From: Diphasiastrum complanatum
Taxonomy: Eukaryota > Streptophyta > Lycopodiopsida > Lycopodiales > Lycopodiaceae
Assembly: GCA_029204225.1 (NCBI GenBank)
Contig: CM055097.1
Coordinates: 75,218,773-75,282,772 of the forward strand
Direction of reading: 5' to 3'
Length of the DNA stretch: 64,000 bases
The notes beneath the pieces were generated by a model, which was given only the letters and a program-made list of their open reading frames with translations, was not told the origin of the DNA and ran no database searches. Numbering within the stretch: position 1 is the stretch's first letter; the number at the start of each line of letters is the position of its first letter. The translations under genes were made by a program, and so were the position numbers. Shown here piece after piece: positions 44,099 through 53,304 of this stretch.

Positions 44099-44590
44099 AA
44101 CAACCACGAAATTCAAGACTGTCGGATACTACAAACAACGAACAACAACAAGGGGAAGTCAAATCAAGTGGCAAATGTAGCTGCAGAAGCTCCACATCCT
44201 ATTCAAGAAGCGGATCATGATGCCTTCATGACCAACCATCAAGGAGCATCTGGCGACAGTTCTTGGTTCCTGGATTCCGGAGCCACTCAGCATATGACTA
44301 GCCTCATTGGCTGTTTCGAGTCCTATACACCTTATAGTACCCAGAAATATGTCCACCTTGGTGACAATAGCACATAGGCTATTAAAGGTGAAGGCACTTT
44401 AAGATTAAGCTTTGCCAATGATCAGTCCAGGCTACTTTCTAAAGTCCTTTATGTACCAAATTTATCTACGAATCTACTCTCTGTAAGCATAATCACAGAT
44501 CTATGACACAGAGTAGAATTCGAATGTGATCAGTGTAAAGTAGTTGATAGGACAGGCAAGATCCTAGCCCTGGGAAAGAAGCATGGATAC
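44099..44590 (+). pseudogene. Copia protease
   Basis: In the frame 44168-44377 the signature SSWFLDSGATQHMT contains the active-site DSG. It is followed by the HLGDNST strand, then an in-frame stop at 44376. Beyond it KGEGTLRLSF and VLYVPNLSTNLLSVSIIT continue the protease domain. It is non-functional through at least two stops. Confidence 0.85.
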
Positions 44591-45839
44591 TTGTACAAAT
44601 TGAGTCATTGTTTTTCTGACTCTAGTCAGGCTCTCAGTACTTCAATTCATTCAAATAAAGATTTACTTTGGCATTATAGACTTGGTCATTTAAATCATGT
44701 TGTTGTACAACGAATGTCTAGACAATCTATTGTTTTTTATCTCGACTATCCTCGCGAAAGAGTCAAGTTATCTGTCTGTCAAGACTGTCTATTGTTAAAC
44801 AGACTAGGAAACCTTTTAAATCAAGCCATTAGCACATTGCTAGAGGATTGCTAGATGTTGTACATTCAGATTTTGTGGCCGGATGAAAAATCCTTCGCTG
44901 AAGGATGCCAAGTATTTTATAACCTTTATTGATGAATTTTCCAGAAGGACCATGGTGTATTTTATAAAGAAGAAATCAAAAGCCTTCAACTGCTTCAGAA
45001 TCTTCAAGGAGCACGCAAAGAAGGAGACTGGAAGGACGATTAAGGCCCTCAGGTCAGACAACGGTGGAGAATATATCTCTATTGAGTTTAAGGAGTACTG
45101 CCAAAGCCAAGACATTGAGCAGTAATTCATCACTTCTTGCAGTCCTCAGTCTAATGGCTTAGCCGAGAGGAAGAACCGTACTCTGGTTGAATCTGCCAAA
45201 TGTATGCTATCACATGCATCGTTGCCTAAGAGATTCTGGGCTGAAGCTGTCTCCACTGCAGCTTACGTCAATAACGGATGTTCAACCAAGGCCCTCTCAG
45301 ACAAGACACCCCACGAGGTGTGGACAAGTTCTAAGCCTTCTTTGAAGAACCTAAGAGTGTTTGGGTGCATTGCTTACGCGCAGATCCCAAAAGACACGAG
45401 GAAGAAATTGGACTTCCAAGGTCTCAAGACCATCCTAATCGGATGTACTTCATTTGATAATACTTATAAGCTATGTGACCCTGATACCCAACAAGTATTG
45501 TATAGCCGAGATACAGTCTTCATCGAGGATCAGTTCGTCGACCTCAAAGGCAAGGATGTTGCTCAAGAAGAACCCTCATCACTTGTCGTTGACACGACAG
45601 TCCGAGCTTCTGGCTCAGGCGTGTCTATTGTCGACCCACTTCGAGACAGCAAATCAGACGAAGATGTTGCTGCTACCCAGCAACAAATCCCAGGAGCGGT
45701 TCTTCAGTCGAATCCTCCCAGAAGATCAAGCCGAGTGCGCACACAGCCCACAAGATATACTCATGAGTCTATCTGTCTCTTGATACAGGAACCGATGATA
45801 GTCGAAGAGGCACTCAGCCAACCAGACTCTGATCTCTAG
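44591..45839 (+). pseudogene. Copia integrase
   Basis: Zinc-binding start LWHYRLGHLNHVVVQRM with CQDC; core YFITFIDEFSRRTMVYF (Asp 1), ALRSDNGGEYIS (Asp 2) and SNGLAERKNRTLVE (Glu). The C-terminal block has TAAYVNNGCSTKALSDKTPH, LRVFGCIAYAQIPKDTRKKL and the SRDTVFIED motif. Stops at 44853 and 45123 and a frame shift break the reading. It is followed by a short Ser/Asp-rich linker to RT. Confidence 0.88.
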
Positions 45840-45848
45840 AGAGAAGCC

Positions 45849-46137
45849 ATGGACAGAGAGTATTCCTCTCTGATTAAGAACCAGACATGGTCATTAGTCG
45901 AAGCTCCTATTGGCTGCAATATCATTGATTGCAAATGGATCTTTAAGATCAAATACAATGCCAACGGAGCAATTGATCGAAGGAAGACAAGACTGGTAGC
46001 ACGAGGATTCACCCAAATCCCGAATGTCGACTACAGTGAGACTTTTAGTCCAGTCATCAAACATTCATCGATCCGAATGCTCCTGTCTTATGTTGCGGCT
46101 GTTGATCTCGAAGTGCATCAACTCGATGTACTCAGTA
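45849..46137 (+). pseudogene. Copia RT, N-terminal fragment
   Basis: MDREYSSLIKNQTWSLVEAP, DCKWIFKIKYNANG, TRLVARGFTQIPNVDYSETF, SPVIKHSSIRMLLSYVAAVD and HQLDV: a normal copia RT start. At HQLDV, where catalytic VDVKTAFLNG-like sequence should continue, the reading passes into LTR sequence. The deletion thus removed both RT catalytic motifs. Confidence 0.9.
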
Positions 46138-46763
46138 AAAAGGTTTCATTCCTTTACAGTTTGAATTAGCTTCGTAGATCACACGGTTTCGTCCGCTATT
46201 GTCTTGTGCTCTACCACATTGTCGACATGTATATTTGATATACTCAATCTGATAACAACTTTTTATTTTGTGTTCAGATTTGTGTCAATAATGTTATGCT
46301 TATCATTATTCATTATGTCTGATTTTTCTAGTTGCTCAATTTGGTAATCTGTTTTTAGCACGACTAATATTTAGTCTTGTCTTTCGTGAATAATTCGCGA
46401 CTGATTATTAGCTGAGCACCGCGACTCATTCGCGACACATAATTTGTCTTGCTATTCGTGACAAATTATTCTTCTAGCGTTTCATTTATTAATACTTGGC
46501 TACGTAATCAAGAACGACTGTGATTTCCATCACTAACGTTCTGTTCGTTCTAATAGACATAGTCATGCTTACGGAGAGAGACGTATAGCTTGTTCCATTG
46601 CGAATGAACATACTTTCTGTTCGAGTTCGTTTCTCGTTCACGTTTCATTTCTCGTTCATGTTTTGTTTCTCGTTCGTGTTCGTCTTACCCCCTTTGAGCT
46701 AAATTTTCCGTTTCTAACATACGACACCTTTCTCAACTCTCGTTCATCTCCCTCTCTCCATCA
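46138..46763 (+). repeat. 3' LTR of the copia element, 5'-truncated
   Basis: Aligns with 42605-43198 of the 5' LTR from GGTTTCATTCCTTTACA to CTCTCCATCA. It carries a small insertion relative to the 5' copy (TTCTCGTTCATGTTTTG near 46650, and AATAGACATAGTCATGC near 46552). The two copies differ at many positions, indicating an old insertion. Confidence 0.9.
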
Positions 46764-46848
46764 TTATGGTACCAAGGAGATAGATTTTGAGGAAAATGGT
46801 TGTGTGTTGTGCGATTGAAGGCAATTGAAAGAAGATTAAGGATAGATC

Positions 46849-46849
<1 letters not shown>

Positions 46850-46913
<64 letters not shown>

Positions 46914-46920
46914 TATATAT
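46850..46920. repeat. (TG)n and (AT)n microsatellites
   Basis: A TG tract of about 27 units is followed directly by a short AT tract. The Cys-Val frame it opens is an artefact. Confidence 0.95.
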
Positions 46921-47883
46921 TATTTATTTACAATTCAAATTCCAAAGAACTCCCACTAAGTCCTCTCAACTTAGTGCTTGAAATATTATCAAGAATTTTT
47001 TTTTTTCAGCTGAAGAAGTTGACGACCCATCTTTCTCATTAGAGTCTACTAGCAAGTTCTCATCCGAGCCGACATCCAATGTTGAGAGAAAATTTTGTTA
47101 TGTGGCTTTGCTACGTTGAAGCCGAGTCAAAGATGATGGTTGTGCTCTTAAATCCAAGACGTTCTTGCAAAATAGATATTGTTGACTTTCATAACATTAC
47201 AGGAGTTCCAAGGCCCAAAAGGGCTGTCTAAGAAATGCCACGTAAGAGAGAGAAAATCGTCAGATTTTAAAACTTCGATCGAGTTTTTGGTCTGCCTGCA
47301 CAAATCCGATGACTTGACCTCACTAGTAACGTATGTAGTTAACTGGAAGTTGGGTAGCCGCAATGCGTGGGGTCCATACTTCAAGATTCTATTTTCTACC
47401 ATTAACTAACATAACTTCTCATGTAAATGCAAATCGTATTGCACATCAAAGTTTTCTTTCCATCTACACAAAGCGTTCACATCAATGAAAAACAGTCTTA
47501 TCGATCTGAAAATCATGGCAAGAAACTTTGAATATTTTGGATCACAATGAGCGCCAACGTGAATCTAAATTTTTGCAATTCTGAAAATACAGAGTGTGTT
47601 GGATCAAATTGAGCGGTAAGGTTATTTCAAACTTTTGCAATTCAAAAATTTGCGATTTCAACACACATCTATTGAAAAACTATTTTGCTTATTTTGCTCA
47701 TAACCGCGAAGCATTGATTTTGCATATCAAGCAAGAAATATGGAGTGTGATGGATCAAAAAGAGCACCAAGGTCATTTCAAACTTTTCCAATTAATTTTT
47801 TTTTTTAATTAAGATGAGTTTTAATAGCTTACAAGATATATAACAAGTTGGTTTTCTACTAGATTAATCTATCGATTATTAAG
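46921..47883. repeat. Unassigned stretch with three 50-bp degenerate direct repeats
   Basis: The units at about 47530-47580, 47591-47642 and 47745-47794 share the pattern TGGATCAAA(T/A)GAGCG followed by TTTCAAACTTTTGCAATT. Overlapping frames at 47148-47409 on both strands have no motif. No gene is supported. Confidence 0.55.
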
Positions 47884-50118
47884 ATGTCTAAATATCATCT
47901 CCATATTGATCTTCCCACAAAATATGCTCCACTGTCGAGAAAAAATCTGAAAGGATCCACCTTACCAGCTCACCAAAGGACGGAAGACAGGAAACATTGT
48001 GATCTATGGGTTGATGAAAGTTAGTAAAATGCAACATCCAAATTTTAGATTGGTCACACAACTCATACTGTTTTTGTGTGAAGAGTACAATGGTCTATTG
48101 GGTTATTGTGAAAGATTGAAAAGTTATGGCATTAGTAATTCAATGAAAAAAATCCATTGTTTGGAAAATATGTTGAATGGTTTGCTTACTGACTATTGAG
48201 AAAGAGAAACTATTTTTTTGCAAACAAAAGAAGAGAATGAAATCTTGAAGATAGATAATTCTCATTTGCAAGATATTATATTAAACCTTAACCAAGAAAC
48301 TGACAATATGAAACTAATTGTACAAACATTGCATACCTCATATTGTCAAATATATGTAGAAGTAAACACATTACGGAAGAAAATACTAAACAATAAGCGA
48401 AAAAGAGTTATTTTAAAAAGTATTGACGAGCTTTCAACAAGTGGGGGTCAACGGAAAAAAAGAATATATGCTTTCAAGTAAGATTATGTTTTAAACTATT
48501 CATGTGTTTTGTTTCATCTAGCACTCAATGGTTGTGAATTGTTTTTTTTCTAAATCTTATTTTTCTTTTGCAGATCAGCTTTAGTCACCAATGAAAATCT
48601 GAAAGACAAGGACATGATTGGAAAGTCTTTGAGTGCAGTACTTACAGCCAAGTCAACAACGAGTCTACTTGGAAATCAACGATATTCTCGAATCAAGTCC
48701 AAGATTGCAGAGGCCCTTATGGGCGAAGTCGGCAAGATCATTGACCGAAAATTGATACAGGGGAGTCCGAAAATAATATTTGGTGGTTGGCAGCTTTCCA
48801 GGTTTAAATCTATTCTATTGAGTACTAGCAACTAATTCATTTCAAGAATTAATGGTTTTGTGTTTTAAGCTAATATTGGTTTGTTATTATAGGTCTGAAT
48901 TCAATTCTCCTAAAATAGTTCATGATTTTGTGTTTCAAACAGGTTTTAAAAGAAGATCATGACATTCTATTTTGGATTTTTAGTAAAACAGAATATCCAG
49001 AGATAATTAAGAATCATATGAGCGACACACCACTCAATGTTCCTGGAATAAGTGATTTTAAGGTGGAATGGCATTTGGCTGGAGACCTGAAGTCGTTGAA
49101 GTGCATGTTCAACATCTCACGTGGAGCAAATTCAAAACATCCATGCCTCTATTGCATGAAAACTACACATGACATGTCGAAGAGCATGAGAGTTTCAAGG
49201 GATATAGAAGATCCGACTTGGAAACCAGTATTACCGATTCCGCTTAAAAATGTTCACATTTGTACACTACATGGAGATGTTAGAATTATCGAAAAATTGA
49301 TATACCTTCATATTTGGCTTGCTTGGAATACTAAGCTAGAGTCATTAGCTAAAAAGGCAATAGGTCGATTGGAAGAAGTTTTATCAAAAGCGGGACTTCA
49401 TAAAGGACACGTTAAAATACAAAAGGACGAGAAGCTTTCAGGAAAAACGGGAAACATCCCATGCAAACCAAGTATAGGAGGATCCAAAGCTCGTCGTTTC
49501 TTATCAAATCATTCCGAAAAACCAACTAAAATCCAGTACTCAATTTGATAGATGTACTCAATGCCACAAAGGATTTTGAAGAAAAAGGAACAACGAGGAT
49601 TAAAAAAGTTGAAGTCTGGACAAAGCTTGACAACATGGTCAAATTGCTCAGAAAAGATAAACTATCCGATACTGATGTCCTACTAATTGAGAAATCAACA
49701 ATTGAGTTTGTGGATGCAGTTAAAGACGCCTGGGGTGAAGATCATATTATGCATTATATGGTAAATGTCTTTTCAATGTAACTAACTCTTCGATTTATAA
49801 TCTCATTGCACATATGCTAAATTTAAAATGATTAATATGACAATATTTGTATCTCTGATATTGCAGCACATTCTATGACATCATGCATCATTTTTTGCAA
49901 AAGCTTACGGCAGTCTAAGTATTTGGTCATCACAAGGAATGGAGAAATCGCATTGGCAAGCCAGAGCAGCATTTCATCGAAATACACAACACTCTAGAAC
50001 ATCTCAAAAAAATAGTTACATCATCCAGCTATTTCAATGGTTCTACAGGCGTATTCAAATCCGATATAAAACTAGACAACAAATTATCAGAAATTCAGAA
50101 AGACGTGCAAATTTATAG
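47884..50118 (+). pseudogene. Decayed spliced transposase-like gene
   Basis: Coding-like pieces: 47884-48024, 47999-48477 (coiled-coil-like, one internal TGA), 48574-48801 (after a GT-AG intron at 48478-48573), 48893-49548, 49545-49760, and 49867-50118 (after an intron ending TTGCAG). Key motifs are WHLAGDLKSLKCMFNISRG, CLYCMK, NVHICTLHGDVRI, and AYGSLSIWSSQGMEKSH followed by a helix with IIQLFQWFYRRI. The order Asp, Cys-x2-Cys, H-x-x-x-LHG, then GSL..W(S)SxGxE resembles RAG1/Transib-type RNase H-fold transposases, where the last Glu is catalytic; this is inference from motif order. Frameshifts near 48930 and 49540 and a TGA at 49876 show decay. An undescribed DDE family is the main alternative. 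Confidence 0.5.
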
Positions 50119-50546
50119 ACGAAAATAATATTGATGCAAGACTCAACCCATAGTAATTTTCATGATATCAGACGAAAAGAGTATATGTATTATATGGCAT
50201 CATTTCAAGTACAATGCAAGGCAAAATCATTGTTTCTCCTTGTCTTTAACGATCAGCTTTGTTGTGTGGTCAAGAAGAATTTTTTTTCTATCATATGGAT
50301 CTAGAAAATCAATGGTCTTCTTTTGCTCAAGTTGATGTATCCGGAGAAAATAGCTTAGGAAAAAGACCTTTTAGGAACTTCCTCAGATACATAGCCAAAT
50401 ACTTTAATGACAATGTCTCTCTTCGCAAAAATAATTTTATATGTATTTTGAGGGTATTTATGCCCGTTCGAGAAATAGGATAATGCTTTAATTGCCATTA
50501 TTATTGTCGCAACATCTGAAGAAAATTTGCTATGATGAATGCAAAT
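50119..50546. other. Intergenic stretch between convergent genes
   Basis: This lies between the 3' ends of the transposase-like gene and the minus-strand gene. The short frame at 50259-50483 carries no motif. No clear terminator or repeat is seen. Confidence 0.4.
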
Positions 50547-51822
50547 CTATTTATTTACAAAGCACTTCAAATAATTGGACAGGGATGAAATCCTTTGTCG
50601 TGATCCCTGGCCTTCCCTCAAATATCTCTGCCTTGTTACAAAGGCATCCACCTCAACAGTAGCCTATAAAATACGAGCAAAGGTCACATGTCTTGTAAAA
50701 CAAAATGACTATATTTGAATAAAAATATCATTAAGATAAAACCAGATTTACCTACTAGATCACGCTCATCAGCTTCAATAAGTGCAGCAGTATGTAGATC
50801 ATGACCAGCAACAATGGTCGTCAAAGCATTAGATGGACTAGTTTCCGAAGACTGTGACACATATCTGCTCCAGATTTTCAGAAATTCCTCCTCACCGGGC
50901 AAATTTGCCTGGTATGCCCTGCTTTCAGACATGATTGACTGCAGTGCTTCAGTCCCATCCATCCATTCATCTTCGTCTTTGTAATCAATAGAAGCACTTA
51001 GATCATCATCACCGTCGAGATCTATGAAGTCCTCGAATTCTTTGATGAAATTAGACAAAATTGATAATATTTCATCCTCCCTCAAATCAAAAACATCTCC
51101 AACATCATTCAGTGAGAGGTATGCGACACTATTCATGTAATACACTAGCAAATCGAGGAGAGTCTTGGTTTTGTCATATGGATTCACGTCAGATAAGGAA
51201 GAAATGGACAATGCACGAGACTTGGTTGGGTCGTACATTGAAACCAATCTTGCCTCCTTGTCAGCACCCCAGACGTCATCAACAATAGCTGACTCTGATA
51301 TCACAGAATCAGTTGATGATGAGGCACCCTCAATGTTAAGCCTCGAAGTTCTTGTCTCATTAGGAATAAGAAAAAAAAGATAAAACACAAAGCCCATGCC
51401 TTCCTGCAAAAAACGACATGATCGATTGTGCTGGTCACAATGGACCACACGTTTAAGATCACTCACGATTTTCGTGAATCGTTGGTTGTGGCTTTGCTTT
51501 GAAGATGGTTGGGCAAGTACCAGGTCATGGAAATGGATAAATCGTAGATTATCCATGATCAACATAGACTGATTCAGACTATCATAATACTCCTTATACA
51601 ACACTGAAAAATATGATTTATATTCTGATTCAAACCTCTCAATATCAAAAGACATATTAAATACGTCTTATAATGACCTATGTAGTTACCAACATCGGAT
51701 TCAACGAGGAAGGCGTGCAAAGCAGAATCAAAAGTATTAGAGGATGAAGCGGCCATCTCGAAAGTATGACCAATATGGCCGAGTATCGCTACGACGCGGG
51801 GTGGCATGGAGTCAGAAGACAA
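50547..51822 (-). CDS. Three-exon gene of unknown function, about 365 residues
   Basis: Exon 1 is 51822-51690, exon 2 is 51603-50756 and exon 3 is 50663-50547, ending in TAG. Introns are 86 and 92 bp with GT donors and AG acceptors (TTTTTCAG, TTTTATAG), and all three exons join in frame to about 365 residues. The start is either MSSDSMPPRV or the downstream MAASSSNTFD. Mid-protein is acidic and Ser-rich (DLDGDDDLSASID, DEDEWMDG); LRFIHFHDLVLAQ precedes it. No enzyme motif is recognised. It is transcribed away from the histone-like gene and shares its upstream region. An intact spliced frame amid decayed elements suggests it is real or recently active. Confidence 0.6.
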
Positions 51823-51900
51823 TCATGACTTCCTCACGTGATGGCGATATTGGCGAATGACCTGATATCGGAACGACGCGAGGGATCTTAGATCGTCTAG
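51779..51900 (-). repeat. Opposed upstream repeat, left arm
   Basis: On the minus strand it carries ATATCGCCATCACGTGAG, CTGACTCCATGCCAC and CGCGTCGTAGCGATA. The same elements in the same order occur on the plus strand at 52648-52720. The repeat overlaps the start of the minus-strand gene. Confidence 0.65.
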
Positions 51901-52114
51901 AATCTCTGAAAGATTCTCACATGGTAGCGATACTGCAAAGAAATAGAACTGTTCACACACAATGAGATATAGGGAGTGAAAATCCAAAACTTAGCGAAAT
52001 GTTTTAACTGATCAAACAACATTTATATAGCTAAAACCAAGAAAATCCAAGCCGTACACTCATCGATCCAACAACGGAATCAGATCTATGGCGCGTAGTA
52101 CAACCGTCCACACG

Positions 52115-52465
52115 TGCGAGACCACACGTGCTACAATACGCGTCAATCTGCCATTCGCCCACGTGCCCACACGTGCCAGAACACACGTCACTAAACCATT
52201 GGACCACGTGGACACACGTGCAAGTTTCACACGTGCAAATACATAGGTGTAGGTCCCACATGTCAGGTACTGATTGGGCCACGTGACCACACGTGCGAGC
52301 CTATACGTGCGAGAACACACGTCACTGATCCATTCGGCCACGTGTCCCCACGTGGGATCCCACACGTGTTGATCCAGATGTGCAGTTTTACATGTGCGTG
52401 TACAGACGTATGGTTCCACATGTCAGCTATTGACTGGGCCACATGTCGCTGGTATTCACACGTGC
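52115..52465. promoter_or_regulatory. Dense CACGTG (G-box) array in tandem repeats
   Basis: I count 13 CACGTG cores in about 350 bp, most as CACACGTG. They lie in tandem units beginning ACACGTCACT...CCATT (about 52182 and 52316, with a partial unit at about 52140). Units also share CCCACATGTCAG and GACTGGGCCAC. In plants CACGTG is bound by bZIP and bHLH factors. The array sits between the divergent minus-strand and histone-like genes, ending 15 bp before a TATA box. A regulatory function is inferred; it could also be a simple subterminal repeat of a transposon. Confidence 0.7.
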
Positions 52466-52479
52466 CAATTTTTCTCCCC

Positions 52480-52486
52480 TATATAA
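52480..52486 (+). promoter_or_regulatory. TATA box of the histone-like gene
   Basis: TATATAA in the context CCCCTATATAAGTCC lies about 300 bp upstream of the histone-like ATG and directly after the G-box array. The transcript start is expected near 52515. Confidence 0.55.
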
Positions 52487-52561
52487 GTCCATTCCCGGGG
52501 ATTATACAGGTTTTCGCATGATTTGCTAGCACGTTTGATTGCATCCATACGAAATGCATTC

Positions 52562-52775
52562 GTGATATCGCCATCATGCGAGCGACCTCCTCCCCATGCC
52601 TATTCCTTACACCCTCTTGCGTCATAGCAATATTAGCTTGACTTCCCCAGTATCGCCATCACGCGAGTCCCTGTCTCTCCCCGCCTGACTCTGCCACTCT
52701 CTCGCGTCGTAGTGATATCATGGTTAGAGTTCTCAGTGTCTCTTCTGCTGTGTCTCTGTCCTCGCGTAGTATAGA
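52562..52775 (+). repeat. Opposed upstream repeat, right arm, two tandem units
   Basis: Unit 1 (52562-52635) and unit 2 (52648-52720) share TATCGCCATCA.GCGAG, then a C-rich segment, then TC.CGTC.TAG..ATAT. A third partial copy (CTCGCGTAGTATAGATATTC) ends just before the histone-like ATG. The left-arm version at 51779-51900 is inverted relative to these. Confidence 0.65.
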
Positions 52776-52787
52776 TATTCGGCCTCA

Positions 52788-53282
52788 ATGGCTCGGACGA
52801 AGCAAACCGCTAGGCTTACCAGTTTCGTTCAACCGTCCCGTCCCCAGACATCTGAACCCGTACGTCCGCAAAGATGCGGTAGACCTAGCCGTCCATGGTT
52901 GAGGGACATCATGGCCTTGCAGAGGAGCACCAAACTTCTGATCCCGAAAGTAGCCTTCTACCGGGCTGTGAGAGAAGTTACACAAGACATGACCACCCAT
53001 CTGCCCTATGCAGTGAGGTGGAATATCACTGCATTGGAGGCCCTCCATACTACATACGAGGATTTCCAGACAAAATTGTTTGAGGATTTGATGTTGTGCT
53101 CCATTCATGGCAAGAGGGTGACACTGATGCCCAAGGACATGCTTCTTGTCATGAGGCTTCGAAACACCTATGACAACATTTTTAACTGGATTCACACAGA
53201 GGCAAGTTCGTGGAAAGGGGCCTGTCCCACCCCGCAAAAAGAGAAAGCAAGCACAACCCAAGCGTTCGCAACCCAAGCCTAG
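52788..53282 (+). CDS. Divergent histone H3 variant, CENH3-like
   Basis: The 164-residue frame begins MARTKQTAR, identical to histone H3, then a divergent Pro/Arg-rich tail without the usual Lys9, Ser10, Lys14 or Lys27 contexts. The fold follows: alpha-N WLRDIMALQRSTKLLI (37-52), alpha-1 AFYRAVREVTQD (56-67), a loop with four extra residues (MTTHLPYAV), alpha-2 RWNITALEALHTTYEDF to KLFEDLMLCSIHG (77-108), then KRVTLMPKD (109-117) and alpha-3 MLLVMRLRN. Loop-1 lengthening, Arg-Trp before alpha-2, LLIP and VTLM recall plant centromeric H3; MPKD is canonical. Cys104, His107, Arg110 and Asp117 match H3 positions 110, 113, 116 and 123 of the H3-H3 interface. There is no intron and a 38-residue C-terminal extension. 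An upstream ATG at 52720 opens an overlapping frame. Retrocopy, captured gene or pseudogene remain possible. Confidence 0.8.
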   Translation: MARTKQTARLTSFVQPSRPQTSEPVRPQRCGRPSRPWLRDIMALQRSTKLLIPKVAFYRAVREVTQDMTTHLPYAVRWNITALEALHTTYEDFQTKLFEDLMLCSIHGKRVTLMPKDMLLVMRLRNTYDNIFNWIHTEASSWKGACPTPQKEKASTTQAFATQA

Positions 53283-53304
53283 GTCTCCCAGCTCTTCACC
53301 CTGA

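Larger units (their letters stand above)
42211..46768 (+). mobile_element. Ty1/copia element with LTRs and near-TSDs, internally deleted
   Basis: Parts: GTATG (42211-42215), 5' LTR (42216-43198), PBS (43199-43210), gag (43355), protease, integrase, first part of RT (to about 46137), then directly the inner part of a 3' LTR (46138-46763), then TTATG (46764-46768). The flanking five bases match at four of five positions, consistent with an aged target-site duplication. The rest of RT, RNase H, the polypurine tract and the first 390 bp of the 3' LTR were lost in one deletion. Several in-frame stops show it is dead. Confidence 0.9.

Noticed and set aside
46800-47042. ORF with a Cys-Val run
   Set aside because: It is a translation of the TG microsatellite.
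53148-53199. A 52-bp intron that would splice the histone core onto the basic RQVRGKG frame of the Ulp1-like gene
   Set aside because: The alignment with the H3 C-terminus is tempting, but the donor context is poor and 52 bp is short for a plant intron; the unspliced frame already covers the histone alpha-3 helix.
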